A stretch of 35,977 bases of DNA from JBMNTQ01 sp050945815 (GCA_050945815.1 JBMNTQ010000005.1:1-35977); one strand, 5' to 3'. Positions 22,094 to 31,554 are shown, numbered from the stretch's first letter. Numbers and translations: made by a program. The notes: generated by a model from the sequence alone, not told the origin.

Positions 22094-23317
22094 CTACGTC
22101 TTCTTAGCAAAGCGCGACACGCTCAACAACAACCCAATGCTGGCCATAAATATGATCAGCGACGACAGCCCAGCGCTGATAAAGGGCAGCGGCACACCGG
22201 TAGGCGGTATCGAGCCGGTAGCCACCGCAATGTTGATAATCGCCTGTATCCCCACCATAGACACAATCCCCACAGCAAGCAGCGACCCAAACAAATCCGG
22301 ACAATTTATAGCAACCTTAATGCCCCGCCAAATCAAAATCGCAAACAAAAGCAGCACAACGATCACACCCAAAAAGCCCAATTCCTCGGCAATAATCGAG
22401 AAAATAAAGTCCGACTCTCCATACGGCAAAAATAGCAGTTTCTGGCGGCTGGCCCCTAGCCCTGTGCCAAAAAAGCCCCCTGCCCCAATCGCATACAGCG
22501 ATTGCACCAATTGATACCCCGCGTCTTGAGGGTCCGCCCACGGATCTAAAAACACCTGATAGCGCTGCATCCTGTAGTCTGCACTGGTCAGCACATACAC
22601 CAGCACCACTACCGCCGCTAAGACAATGGGAATCAAATGTCTGATGCGCACGCCCCCCGCATACAGCAAGACAAACGACAGCAAACAAATATTAATCACC
22701 GTACTAAAATTGGGCTGCAAAATAATCAATCCGCAAAAAAGCCCCACCAAAATCAGCATGGGAAAAACGCCCACCCTAAATTTATGGACGCTCTTCTGGT
22801 TCTGCGCCAAATAAGACGCCATAAACAGAACCAGCGCAAATTTCCCAATTTCCGCCGGTTGTATGCTGATGCCGGCAATGTTCAGCCATCGGCTGGCCTC
22901 ATTGAGGGTAACCCCCACGCCGGGCACCAAAACCAAACCCAGCAAACCGATCGACACAATCAAAATCAGCCACTTCAGCTTCTCCAGCCGCCGATAATTA
23001 AAATTAATCAGGATAACCATAACAATAAAGCCGATAACGGCTCCGATTACCTGTTTTTTGAAATAAAAAAGCCCATCACCATACCGCAGCTCCGCATAAT
23101 AATAGCTCGAGCTAAACACCATAACCAGCCCAAAACAAACCAGAGCAAGGGTCGTCAGCAAAATCGCAAAATCCATGCTCTTTATCTGCGCAATATAGGT
23201 CTTAGCCGTCCTGTGCTCCCGTCTGCCGCCGGCGCTCGCCTGCGTTTGGGCAGCCGCGCCTCTAGAAGCAGGCTGCCGAGCCCGGCCATAGCCTCCTCTG
23301 GCTGTTCTCTCCGCCAT
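22094..23317 (-). CDS. ftsW: Septal peptidoglycan polymerase FtsW (SEDS family)
   Basis: This 407-residue SEDS glycosyltransferase polymerises lipid II at the septum. An unusually long, basic, Arg/Ala/Gln-rich N-terminal tail of ~45 residues precedes about ten transmembrane helices. Family motifs are NEASRWLNIAGISIQPAE, DPWADPQDAGYQLVQSL and IPPTGVPLPFISAGLSS. The ATG has a perfect AAGGAGGT eight bases upstream, which contains the murD stop codon. It is paired with the PBP encoded earlier in the cluster. SpoVE, the sporulation paralogue, is an alternative name. Confidence 0.95.
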   Translation of the reverse strand: MAERTARGGYGRARQPASRGAAAQTQASAGGRREHRTAKTYIAQIKSMDFAILLTTLALVCFGLVMVFSSSYYYAELRYGDGLFYFKKQVIGAVIGFIVMVILINFNYRRLEKLKWLILIVSIGLLGLVLVPGVGVTLNEASRWLNIAGISIQPAEIGKFALVLFMASYLAQNQKSVHKFRVGVFPMLILVGLFCGLIILQPNFSTVINICLLSFVLLYAGGVRIRHLIPIVLAAVVVLVYVLTSADYRMQRYQVFLDPWADPQDAGYQLVQSLYAIGAGGFFGTGLGASRQKLLFLPYGESDFIFSIIAEELGFLGVIVVLLLFAILIWRGIKVAINCPDLFGSLLAVGIVSMVGIQAIINIAVATGSIPPTGVPLPFISAGLSSLIIFMASIGLLLSVSRFAKKT

Positions 23318-23320
23318 GGA

Positions 23321-24670
23321 TTACCTCCTTAAGTCCCGCACGATCCGCTTAAACGCAGCGCCCCTCTCCTCAAAGTTGCGAAACATATCATAGCTTGCGC
23401 AAGCCGGCGAAAGCAGAACATTACATCCCGGCTGTGCCAACTCAAACGCTTGCTCAATCGCCCCTTGAAAAGTGTCCGCTGTGGAAACGGATAAAAATCC
23501 AGTCTCCTTCGCCGCAGCCAAAATGGCATCCTTGGTAGCGCCAACCGCTACTACATGGTAAATATTCTCGGTAAACGCCTCAAACAAAGGCCGAAAATTA
23601 TTCTTCTTATCATAGCCCCCCAGAATCAAAACCGTCGGCCGCTCCATAGAATCAATGGCTTTTCTGGTAGAATCCGGGTTGGTGCCCTTGGAATCATTAA
23701 TAAAATAAACACCGTCAATCTCTGCAACCAACTCAATGCGGTGCTCTACCCCCGGAAATTCTCTCAATGTCTTGCGAATACAATCCGGACAAATGCCCAT
23801 CACCAGCGCAGCCGCAGCGGCAGCCAAGGCGTTTTCCAAATTGTGCGCTCCTGGAATCCCAATCTCCCCTACCTCGCAAATTTCCTGCCTCACACCGCCA
23901 AGGATGCAAACCATGCGCCCATTCTCCATAAAAACTCCTTCGTCCAACGCTTCCTTCCGGCTAAAATAAACCACCCGGGCAGCAGTCTTAGAAGAAAATT
24001 CGCGCACTGTCCCATCGTCATAGTTCAAAACAGCAAAATCCTCTTTGCCCTGATTTTTAAAAATATTAAGTTTGGAAGCGATATATGCCTCCATCGTACC
24101 AAACCGATCCAAATGATCCTCCGTAATGTTCGTAAAAACAGCGACCTTAGGATGAAAGAAGACTGTGCTCTCCAACTGAAAACCCGCCACTTCCGCCACC
24201 ACAATATCCCCGTCTCGGGTATGTAAAGCCTCCTGGGCAATGGGCCGTCCAATGTTCCCCACCACAAAGGTGCGCCGCCCGGCGTCCAGGAATATCTGTC
24301 CCGTCAGCGCAGTCGTCGTGGTCTTGCCGTTGGTGCCGGTAATACAAACAAAGTCACCCTTCGCATACCGATACCCCAGCTCAATCTCCCCAATCACCTC
24401 AATGCCCCGCCGCCGGGCTTCCACCACACCCCGGCTATCCTGAGGCACCCCAGGGCTAACCACCAGCAAATCCACTCCATCCAGCAGCGTCTCCGGCGGC
24501 TCACATAGCCGCCACGTCAGCCCCAGCGGTAAAAGGGCGTCTATTTCTTCCCCAAGCTCCTGCCTCTCGCGCCGGTCATTGACCACAACCTCAAACCCGC
24601 AATCATGCAAAAGCTTGGCGCTGGCCACGCCGCTCTTCGCCATACCGATTACCAAAGCTCTCCGCTTCAT
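23321..24670 (-). CDS. murD: UDP-MurNAc-L-alanine:D-glutamate ligase MurD
   Basis: This 449-residue ATP-dependent ligase adds D-Glu to UDP-MurNAc-L-Ala in the cytoplasm. The N-terminal Rossmann-like domain begins MKRRALVIGMAKSGVASAKL. The ATP loop is CITGTNGKTTTTALTGQIF. The central domain has TNITEDHLDRFGTM (metal/carbamate region), then INDSKGTNPDSTRKAI and the C-terminal LLSPACASYDMF. Length and motifs are normal. GAGGAG lies ten bases before the ATG. Confidence 0.97.
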   Translation of the reverse strand: MKRRALVIGMAKSGVASAKLLHDCGFEVVVNDRRERQELGEEIDALLPLGLTWRLCEPPETLLDGVDLLVVSPGVPQDSRGVVEARRRGIEVIGEIELGYRYAKGDFVCITGTNGKTTTTALTGQIFLDAGRRTFVVGNIGRPIAQEALHTRDGDIVVAEVAGFQLESTVFFHPKVAVFTNITEDHLDRFGTMEAYIASKLNIFKNQGKEDFAVLNYDDGTVREFSSKTAARVVYFSRKEALDEGVFMENGRMVCILGGVRQEICEVGEIGIPGAHNLENALAAAAAALVMGICPDCIRKTLREFPGVEHRIELVAEIDGVYFINDSKGTNPDSTRKAIDSMERPTVLILGGYDKKNNFRPLFEAFTENIYHVVAVGATKDAILAAAKETGFLSVSTADTFQGAIEQAFELAQPGCNVLLSPACASYDMFRNFEERGAAFKRIVRDLRR

Positions 24671-24732
24671 TTTCCCACGTCTCCTCTTTTGCGTATCCCT
24701 GCCAACCTAAGGCTGCCGGCTTCGCCCTTGCC

Positions 24733-25734
24733 CTACGACATCATCAACAGCGCCAACATACAAAGCACCACCGTAACGATCCCATAAACCGCCACGATTT
24801 TCTGCTCCTTGATGCCCTTTAGTTCAAAGTGATGATGCAGCGGCGCCATCTTAAAGATGCGTTTTCCTTTACGCAGTTTATAAGAACCCACCTGCAAAAT
24901 AACCGATATTCCGGACAGCACAAACAAAAAGCCCATAAACGCCAGCAAAATTTGCTGCCCATATACCATCGCCATAGCAACCAGCGCTCCGCCCAAAGCC
25001 ATCGAACCGGTATCCCCCATAAACACGCTGGCAGGGTTGGCATTAAAGCGCAAAAATCCCAAGCACGCTCCAGCCACCGCTCCGGCAAACACCGCCATAT
25101 TCGATAGGTTAATCCCCTTCAACGTATTCCCGGCTGCAGCCGATGCCGATGCCGCATACACAAAAATGATAGCAAAAGCAGCCGAAACAATCAAAGAAAC
25201 ACTGGAAGCCAGCCCGTCCAATCCATCGGTAAGGTTCACACAGTTCACAATAAATACAATATACAACACCATCACTGGCACATAAAACACGCCAAGATCC
25301 CAGTAAACATTGAACAACGGCACATAAATCGCCGAACCGATGTCCTGGTTATTATACGCAAACAGGGCCGCCACCAAAGCAAGCCCAAACTGCCCAATCA
25401 CTTTCTGATACGCCTTAAGCCCTAAGGAGCGCTTCTTCACAATTTTAATCAAATCATCCAAAAAGCCGACAATCCCAAACCCGATGCTGATCAGCAGAGC
25501 AAACAAAGTATACTCATAGCTGCCCCTGCTAAACAACAGACAGGCCACCACAATCCCCGCCACCATCACCAGCCCGCCCATCGTAGGCGTCCCGGTTTTA
25601 GCCAAATGCGACTGCGGCCCGTCGTCGCGCACCCTCTGCCCAAACTTAAACTTTCGAAGCAGAGGAATGATAATCGGCCCCACTATCATACAAACCAAAA
25701 ATGCCGCCAGGCTGGACAAAACAACATACTGCAT
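24733..25734 (-). CDS. mraY: Phospho-N-acetylmuramoyl-pentapeptide transferase MraY
   Basis: This 333-residue integral membrane enzyme makes lipid I by moving phospho-MurNAc-pentapeptide to undecaprenyl phosphate. Motifs in order are SHLAKTGTPTMGGL, VGFLDDLIKIVKKRSLGL (the DD pair), NCVNLTDGLDGLAS (second metal region), NPASVFMGDTGSMALGG and APLHHHFELKG. Ten transmembrane helices are expected. It follows murE by 37 bases; murF, which commonly separates these two genes, is absent. Confidence 0.97.
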   Translation of the reverse strand: MQYVVLSSLAAFLVCMIVGPIIIPLLRKFKFGQRVRDDGPQSHLAKTGTPTMGGLVMVAGIVVACLLFSRGSYEYTLFALLISIGFGIVGFLDDLIKIVKKRSLGLKAYQKVIGQFGLALVAALFAYNNQDIGSAIYVPLFNVYWDLGVFYVPVMVLYIVFIVNCVNLTDGLDGLASSVSLIVSAAFAIIFVYAASASAAAGNTLKGINLSNMAVFAGAVAGACLGFLRFNANPASVFMGDTGSMALGGALVAMAMVYGQQILLAFMGFLFVLSGISVILQVGSYKLRKGKRIFKMAPLHHHFELKGIKEQKIVAVYGIVTVVLCMLALLMMS

Positions 25735-25771
25735 AAACGCGTCTCTTCTCCCTTAGTAAAACTACAGAAAG

Positions 25772-27238
25772 CTAGCTCTTTCCGTCTTGGTCGAGGGAAG
25801 CGAGAATATCCTGAACAATCTCTTTTTCATTAAACGGATATTTAACCCCATCAATTTCCTGATAGATCTCATGCCCCTTCCCCGCCAGAATAATAATATC
25901 ATCCTTGCGCGCCTGCTTCAATACATAAGCAATGGCTTCCCGCCGGTTTAGAATGGCCACATACGGACAAGACGTCTTTTTCAGTCCCTCTTCAATCGAG
26001 CAGATAATCTCGCCCGGGTCCTCCGTGCGCGGGTTATCTGAAGTCACCACACAAAAGTCCGAATAACGTCCGGCAATCTCCCCCATTATACTACGCTTGC
26101 CCGAATCACGGTCACCGCCGCAGCCAAACAGCGTCACAATCCGCTTGCAGGCAAACTCCTTGGCAGTCTTGAGTATGTTGGCCAGTCCGTCCGGGCTGTG
26201 GGCATAGTCTAGAATAACGGTATAATCCCGCTGTCCAATATCCAACACCTCAAAGCGTCCGGCCACGCTGCTCACGCCTTTCAAAGCCTCGGCAATTTCC
26301 TGTGGCGCCACCCCTAAAACATAGGCAGCCGATGCCGCGGAAAGAGAATTATAGACGCTGAATATCCCAGGAATCTGCAGCTCCACCTTCTTCTGTCCGC
26401 CGGGATAACACAAAACATAATCCACTCCCCGGCTGTGTATCTCAATGTCTCGGGCCTGCACCAGCGCCTCCTCCCGAATACCATACGACACAAGCTCCCC
26501 GGCAAAATCTTCCACCATAAAGTGCGACGTCTCATCGTCCGCATTGACAACCGCTTTCCTCGACATAGTAAACAATTTCTTTTTCGCCAGCCTGTACTGT
26601 TCAAAAGTCTTATGAAAATCCAGATGGTCCTGGGTCATATTGGTAAAAATACCCACATCAAACTCCATGCTGTATACGCGCTTCAATTCCAACGCATGGG
26701 AGGAAACCTCCATCACCACCCAATCCACCCCCTCATCCCGCATCTCGGCCAACAGCCGCTGCAAATCCACGGATTCCGGCGTGGTATGCTCTGTCTGAAT
26801 CGGAGTATCGCCAATCATATTGTGAATGGTCCCCACCAAGCCCACCTTTTTTCCTATATGCTCCCCAATCGCCTTCAGCATATAGGTCGTTGTAGTCTTG
26901 CCGTTGGTACCCGTCACGCCGATCATGGTCATCTGCCGGGCCGGGTTGCCGTAAAAATTCGCCGCTGTCACCGCCATAGCCCTTCTCGCATCCTTCACCA
27001 CAATTTGCGCCACCTCATCCGGCAACGGCAGCCAATGCTCCACCACCACAGCAACAGCCCCTGCAGCCACGGCCTGTTTCGCAAAATCATGGCCGTCCAC
27101 TTTATAGCCAGGAATACAAAAGAAAAGGTCTCCCGGCGAAACGCGCCTGGAATCATACGCAAGGCCTAAAATATCCGCCTGCTTGTTCCCATGCACGACA
27201 TATTTCCCAAACTCATTCATAATAGCAGCAATCTCCAT
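25772..27238 (-). CDS. murE: UDP-MurNAc-tripeptide synthetase MurE (meso-DAP adding)
   Basis: An enzyme of about 488 residues that adds the third amino acid to the peptidoglycan stem. The ATP loop is GVTGTNGKTTTTYMLKA, the carbamylated-lysine/metal region TNMTQDHLDFHKTFEQY, and the specificity motif VVTSDNPRTEDPGEI. The DNPR form indicates meso-diaminopimelate rather than lysine. The start is the ATG at 27238 (MEIAAIMNEFG), nine bases after GGGAGG and four bases after the PBP stop. The longer frame to 27268 would overlap the PBP gene. Confidence 0.96.
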   Translation of the reverse strand: MEIAAIMNEFGKYVVHGNKQADILGLAYDSRRVSPGDLFFCIPGYKVDGHDFAKQAVAAGAVAVVVEHWLPLPDEVAQIVVKDARRAMAVTAANFYGNPARQMTMIGVTGTNGKTTTTYMLKAIGEHIGKKVGLVGTIHNMIGDTPIQTEHTTPESVDLQRLLAEMRDEGVDWVVMEVSSHALELKRVYSMEFDVGIFTNMTQDHLDFHKTFEQYRLAKKKLFTMSRKAVVNADDETSHFMVEDFAGELVSYGIREEALVQARDIEIHSRGVDYVLCYPGGQKKVELQIPGIFSVYNSLSAASAAYVLGVAPQEIAEALKGVSSVAGRFEVLDIGQRDYTVILDYAHSPDGLANILKTAKEFACKRIVTLFGCGGDRDSGKRSIMGEIAGRYSDFCVVTSDNPRTEDPGEIICSIEEGLKKTSCPYVAILNRREAIAYVLKQARKDDIIILAGKGHEIYQEIDGVKYPFNEKEIVQDILASLDQDGKS

Positions 27239-27242
27239 GCTC

Positions 27243-29366
27243 TCAATCCTCCCGTCCTTCCAAATCATCCTCCTGAAACCGCACTGTTATCACAGTCCCT
27301 TTCGTCACTTCCCTATCGGCCAAAGGCTCCTGATAATACGCCTTTCCGCTGCCAGACACCGCAATCTCCAGCCCCGCAGCCGCCATCTTCTCCTTTGCCG
27401 CAGCAACCCCCATCCCCAGAACATTCGGAACAACGGCCGCCTCCGTCCCTTCCGGCACCACCGCATCCGCCTCACTCATATACAGGGCAACAGGCGTTCC
27501 GGCAGAAACCTTCTCCCCCGCCTCCGGCATCTGGCTAACCACCGTCCCAGTTCCCGAGGCCTCATACTCCAAGTTAGCCGCCATAAGCGCGGAAACAGCC
27601 GCCTCCAAGCTCAGCCCCGCCACATTAGGCACCGTCTCCTGCTCCGCTTCATTCACGCTATAATCCGGCGCAATATGTAAATATTTCAAGCTGTTCTCCA
27701 AAACATCCTGCACATGGGGCGCCGCCACCACGCTGCCAAAGGTCACCGGCACACCGGGCTCATCCACCAGAATCAAGCACAAAAGCTGCGGGTCATCTGC
27801 AGGCACAAACCCCAAAAAGGAAGAGATGTTCTTGCCAACCGCCACTTTCCCAGTCTCATCATATTTCTGCGCCGTGCCGGTTTTCCCGCCCACACGATAT
27901 CCCTCAATCTGAGAAAATCTGCCCGATCCGTCCGCAACCACGCTCTCCAATAGCTGCCGCATGGTAGCAGAAGTCGCCTCGCTCACTACCTGACGCACCA
28001 CCGCCGGCTCATATTCCTGTACCACATTCCCCTCAGCATCCACCATCTTGCTCACCAGCGTCGGCTGCATCAGACTCCCGCCGTTCACCACAGCACAAGC
28101 AGCGCTGGCCAACTGCAACGGGGTCACCGCGATGCTCTGTCCAAAAGAGATGCGGGCCAGGTCTGCCTCTGTAATATATTTAATATGCCGCACAATGCCG
28201 CTGCTCTCCGCGCTCAAACCCACATTGGTCTTTTCGCCAAACCCAAAGCCATACAAATAATCATACATACTCTCAATGCCCACCATAGCCCCAATGTCCA
28301 TAAACGCCACGTTGCATGAATTCTCCACAGCCTCTATCAGCGTCTGCGAACCGTGGGTTTTCCAGCATTTTACCCGGTCGCCCATAACAATCTTGGAACC
28401 GGAACAGTAAAATCTGCTGTTCAGGTCAATCGCACCCTGCTCCAATCCTGCCGCTGCGGTAAAAATCTTGAAGGTCGAACCCGGCTCATAAGCGTCCGCA
28501 ACCACCAAATTGCGCGACAGCGCCCGCAAAGTATCCAGGTCGTCTCGAGGCACATTGTTCAAATCAAAATCCGGGCTGGTGCCCAAAGCCAATATTTCCC
28601 CAGTCTGAGGGTTCATCACAATCCCCTGGGCACTCTTCGCCTGCGATTTCTCCACAGCCTGATCCAGCGCATTCTCCAAAAAACTCTGGATCACATAATC
28701 AACCGTCAAAACCAGGTCCACGCCGTCCACAGCCGCAATATTATATTCCTCGCCCAAAGCGATGGTATTTCCGTTTTTATCTGTCTCCGTCATAATGCTG
28801 CCGTTGGTCCCTTTAAGATACTTCTCGTATCCAGCCTCCAGCCCCTCCTGCCCCACACCATCCACAGTGGTGTAGCCAAGGGTCTGAGCCAGGAAATCAT
28901 TGAACGGATAATACCGCTTGGTGTCCGTGGTAAACGCTACGCCAGCCAAGTCCAGCTCCCGAATCGCGTCGCTCTGCTCGTTGGTAATCTGGCGCTTGAG
29001 CCAAACCTCCGACTTCTCCTTATCCGTAGCCTTCTGATAAATCTCATCCCGGTCCATCTCCAGTATTTCCGACAGCCAATTCGCCACCTCATCAGGCTGC
29101 TCAATGCTGTTCGGCCGCAGCAGCACAGTATCCACCGAAGCGCTCTGGGCCAAAACCTCCATGTTGCGGTCCAAAATACTGCCGCGCTTGGCCTGCACCG
29201 TCACCTTCCGGGTCCACTGATTCATGGCCTTTTGCTGCAACCACGAACCCTGTATCAACATAATATATCCAGTCCGCCCCAATAAGACAAAAAAAAGGAA
29301 GGTTATTGCAAGCAATACAACAACAAACCTTTTTCGATTGCTGATCTTTGGAACTGCCAACGGCAT
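27243..29366 (-). CDS. ftsI: Class B penicillin-binding protein with two PASTA domains (FtsI/PBP2B/SpoVD type)
   Basis: This 707-residue transpeptidase crosslinks septal peptidoglycan. It has an N-terminal anchor helix (VVVLLAITFLFFVLLG) and a dimerisation domain starting AKRGSILDRN. The transpeptidase motifs are S297-T-F-K300 (EPGSTFKIF), S350-C-N352 and K495-T-G. Two PASTA repeats follow at about 578-632 (VPNVAGLSLEAAV) and 645-700 (VPNVLGMGVAAAK). Two PASTA repeats fit PBP2B; SpoVD usually has one, so the vegetative role is more likely. The ATG has AGGAGG only two bases away, and a TTG two codons later (29360) has better spacing. Confidence 0.95.
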   Translation of the reverse strand: MPLAVPKISNRKRFVVVLLAITFLFFVLLGRTGYIMLIQGSWLQQKAMNQWTRKVTVQAKRGSILDRNMEVLAQSASVDTVLLRPNSIEQPDEVANWLSEILEMDRDEIYQKATDKEKSEVWLKRQITNEQSDAIRELDLAGVAFTTDTKRYYPFNDFLAQTLGYTTVDGVGQEGLEAGYEKYLKGTNGSIMTETDKNGNTIALGEEYNIAAVDGVDLVLTVDYVIQSFLENALDQAVEKSQAKSAQGIVMNPQTGEILALGTSPDFDLNNVPRDDLDTLRALSRNLVVADAYEPGSTFKIFTAAAGLEQGAIDLNSRFYCSGSKIVMGDRVKCWKTHGSQTLIEAVENSCNVAFMDIGAMVGIESMYDYLYGFGFGEKTNVGLSAESSGIVRHIKYITEADLARISFGQSIAVTPLQLASAACAVVNGGSLMQPTLVSKMVDAEGNVVQEYEPAVVRQVVSEATSATMRQLLESVVADGSGRFSQIEGYRVGGKTGTAQKYDETGKVAVGKNISSFLGFVPADDPQLLCLILVDEPGVPVTFGSVVAAPHVQDVLENSLKYLHIAPDYSVNEAEQETVPNVAGLSLEAAVSALMAANLEYEASGTGTVVSQMPEAGEKVSAGTPVALYMSEADAVVPEGTEAAVVPNVLGMGVAAAKEKMAAAGLEIAVSGSGKAYYQEPLADREVTKGTVITVRFQEDDLEGRED

Positions 29367-29429
29367 ACCCTCCTTGCGCTAATCGGCGCCAACGGCAGAA
29401 TTTGCCCCCAGCCTCCGCATGTCTCGGGC

Positions 29430-29897
29430 TTAGTTGCCGCCTTCCTCCACCTTCGAGCCGGAGGATGGATAATAATAGACTTGATCTTCATCCGGAAAAT
29501 CCAACCCCAACTCCGCCGCTCTTTGTTTTATATTCTCCAGGTTCTGTGCGGAAGTAAGCTGCATCTGCAGCCGGTCCTGTACATCCAACTCCTGGCTGAT
29601 CTGCGCCCTCAGGTCATTAATCTGATTATTTCGCGTATTAATCAGCGCATAGCGCCACACCACAATGGAAAAAAGCGCAAACAATGCCAGCACCATAAAA
29701 ACCAATACGCCCCTATAAGCCCTTTTATTCTTCTCTTGCGCCCGTATCGCACTGCGTTGTCGGCTGTGTTCCACGCGCTGCCGCTCTCGCGGCTTGGGCA
29801 GCGGAATATCCTGCCGCGGCCGCCTTTGGGGTATCGCGTAGGGTTGCGCGGTTGCCTCCATTTTATATGCCAAATTGCTTTTCTGGTTTACTAACAT
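29430..29897 (-). CDS. ftsL: Division protein FtsL
   Basis: A 155-residue bitopic protein with a basic, proline- and arginine-rich cytoplasmic tail of ~60 residues and one transmembrane helix (VLVFMVLALFALFSIVVW). A coiled coil (NNQINDLRAQISQELDVQ) follows, ending with IKQRAAELGLDFPDEDQV, the classic FtsL/septum-formation ending. Position between rsmH and the PBP gene confirms the identity. It forms the FtsQ-FtsL-FtsB-type complex; no FtsB/DivIC gene is in the window. Confidence 0.9.
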   Translation of the reverse strand: MLVNQKSNLAYKMEATAQPYAIPQRRPRQDIPLPKPRERQRVEHSRQRSAIRAQEKNKRAYRGVLVFMVLALFALFSIVVWRYALINTRNNQINDLRAQISQELDVQDRLQMQLTSAQNLENIKQRAAELGLDFPDEDQVYYYPSSGSKVEEGGN

Positions 29898-29927
29898 CTT
29901 TATTTCACCCTTTCCCCAATTAGAACA

Positions 29928-30854
29928 CTACACCCTCTCAATCCCCCGTAATTTTGCCGAACGCGCCCGGGAATTCGCCTGGATTTCTTCCTCAGAAGGA
30001 AGGACAGGCTTTCTGGTCAAAACCTTGCAGAGCTTCTGCTTCTCGCAAATACACACGGGTGTCCTAGGCGGACACACACAGTCCCTCTGCATATCCCGAA
30101 ACACATTTTTCACAATCCTGTCTTCCAGCGAATGGAATGTGATAACTGCCATCCTCCCGCCAACCTTCAGCCGCCGTACCATACGCAAAATCCCATCATA
30201 AAGCGGCGAAAGCTCGTCATTTACCTCAATCCGCAGCGCCTGAAACGTCCTCTTGGACGGATGCGGCCCCTTGCGCCGCGCAGGGGCAGGGATGGCCTCT
30301 CGAATCACGCTCTCCAGTTCAGCCGTCGTCAGAATCGGCTTCTTCTCCCGTTCCCTCACAATTCTTTTCGATATCTCCCAGGCAAAATTCTCTTCGCCAT
30401 GTTCTTTAATCACGCGAAACAGTTCGCGCTGCTCATATCCATTTACAACATCCGCTGCGGTTTTCTTCTGCCGGTTATCCATCCGCATATCCAGCGGTCC
30501 GTCCAGCATATAGGAAAATCCCCGCTCCGCCTCGTCCAACTGATGGGAGGAAACCCCCAAATCCAGCAAAATCCCGTCAACCGCATCAATGGAAAGCCTG
30601 TCCAATATCTCCGGAATCTCCAGAAAGTTCCCACGGTAAGAGCGAAAGTCTAGGTTGCCCGCAAACTTTGCCTCTCCGTTTTCAATAGCATCTGCATCCC
30701 GGTCTACGCCAATCACCCGAGCCCCGGTATCCAGCAAAAGTGCCGTATGTCCGCCGCCGCCCAAGGTTCCGTCTACAAAAATCTTTCCAGCCCCGCCCTG
30801 CAACAGTGCCAGCACCTCACCGGGCATCACAGGCAAATGATAATCGCCCTGCAT
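29928..30854 (-). CDS. rsmH: 16S rRNA (cytosine-N4)-methyltransferase RsmH
   Basis: A 308-residue SAM-dependent enzyme (formerly MraW) that methylates C1402 of 16S rRNA. The SAM motif is FVDGTLGGGGHTALLLD, then VIGVDRDADAI and DGILLDLGVSSHQLDEAERG. The region RTFQALRIEVNDELSPL and the ending ANSRARSAKLRGIERV are diagnostic. Its ATG is one base after the mraZ stop. Confidence 0.97.
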   Translation of the reverse strand: MQGDYHLPVMPGEVLALLQGGAGKIFVDGTLGGGGHTALLLDTGARVIGVDRDADAIENGEAKFAGNLDFRSYRGNFLEIPEILDRLSIDAVDGILLDLGVSSHQLDEAERGFSYMLDGPLDMRMDNRQKKTAADVVNGYEQRELFRVIKEHGEENFAWEISKRIVREREKKPILTTAELESVIREAIPAPARRKGPHPSKRTFQALRIEVNDELSPLYDGILRMVRRLKVGGRMAVITFHSLEDRIVKNVFRDMQRDCVCPPRTPVCICEKQKLCKVLTRKPVLPSEEEIQANSRARSAKLRGIERV

Positions 30855-30855
30855 G

Positions 30856-31287
30856 TTATATCCCCAACTGAGCCATCTTCAACAAGGTCTCATTGAAAGA
30901 GGCATCCGCTTTTTTCTGATAATCATCCCATTGGCCGCTATCCCAGATCTCAATCCGGCTCATTACGCCGGTTACCACAGCATCCTTAGATAGCGCAGCC
31001 GCCTCCCGCAAGTGCGCAGGAATCAAAATGCGCCCCTGCTTGTCCAATTCACACTCCGTCGCGCCCGCAAAGAACAGACGTACAAAGTCCAGCGCATAAG
31101 CATCCGTCATAGGAAGGCCGCGCAGCTTAGCGGAAAAGTTGTCCCATTCCTCTAAGGACAGCCCAAAAAGGCAAGAACCGATCCCTCGGGTCAGAATAAA
31201 TTTTTCGCCCAAATCCTCTCGAAACTTGGATGGCACAATCAAACGTCCCTTGGCGTCCAAAGCATGTCGGTATTCGCCTATGAGCAT
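30856..31287 (-). CDS. mraZ: Transcriptional regulator MraZ
   Basis: This 143-residue protein has two SpoVT/AbrB-type swapped-hairpin domains. The first is MLIGEYRHALDAKGRLIVPS with FREDLGEKFILTRG; the second has ATECELDKQGRILIPAHLRE. MraZ binds repeated boxes in its own promoter and controls the dcw operon. Such boxes are present 26 bases upstream of this start. The ATG has AGGAGG eight bases upstream. Confidence 0.97.
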   Translation of the reverse strand: MLIGEYRHALDAKGRLIVPSKFREDLGEKFILTRGIGSCLFGLSLEEWDNFSAKLRGLPMTDAYALDFVRLFFAGATECELDKQGRILIPAHLREAAALSKDAVVTGVMSRIEIWDSGQWDDYQKKADASFNETLLKMAQLGI

Positions 31288-31312
31288 CTAGCCATCCTCC
31301 CTTCCGAGAATT

Positions 31313-31342
31313 CCACCACTTTCTACCACAAAGAACCACTTT
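31313..31342 (-). promoter_or_regulatory. Three tandem MraZ boxes (10-bp period)
   Basis: On the minus strand three consecutive 10-bp units read AAAGTGGTTC, TTTGTGGTAG and AAAGTGGTGG. GTGG recurs exactly every 10 bp, as in known MraZ sites of the AAAGTG(G/T)NNN type. They lie between the candidate promoter and mraZ, where binding would repress the operon. Confidence 0.8.
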
Positions 31343-31358
31343 TCATTATCTACTACCC

Positions 31359-31388
31359 ATTCTAATTCATTATTCACCTCTTTTGCAA
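31359..31388 (-). promoter_or_regulatory. Candidate promoter of the dcw operon
   Basis: On the minus strand TTGCAA (31388-31383), 18 bases and TAGAAT (31364-31359). The start point would fall about ten bases before the first MraZ box. A GATAAT at 31350-31345 is an alternative -10. The rest of the 31288-31588 gap is AT-rich and holds no gene that I can see. Confidence 0.5.
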
Positions 31389-31525
31389 GTCCTTTATCAC
31401 ATTTAATCCATAATTACACCAATCTCCTGTAAATTTTTTTCCATTTACCCCTGCCGCTTATTATTTCCCGGAACAAATAAAAAAAGAAGCGTTCTATAAG
31501 TCCGCTCCCTTTACATCAATCCCTA

Positions 31526-31554
31526 CAAGAAAAGAAGGCCTTACTAGGCCTTCT
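31526..31554 (-). terminator. Terminator of the ahcY-mtaD-lipoprotein operon
   Basis: A perfect 9-bp stem (AGAAGGCCT pairing with AGGCCTTCT) with a 4-base loop, followed on the minus strand by TTTCTT. It lies 35 bases after the lipoprotein stop and separates this operon from the dcw promoter. Confidence 0.75.

Noticed and set aside
31480..31500. A small AGAA-CGC-TTCT hairpin with seven T as a second terminator
   Set aside because: The four-base A/T-rich stem is too weak; the GC-containing 9-bp stem at 31533-31554 is the credible terminator.
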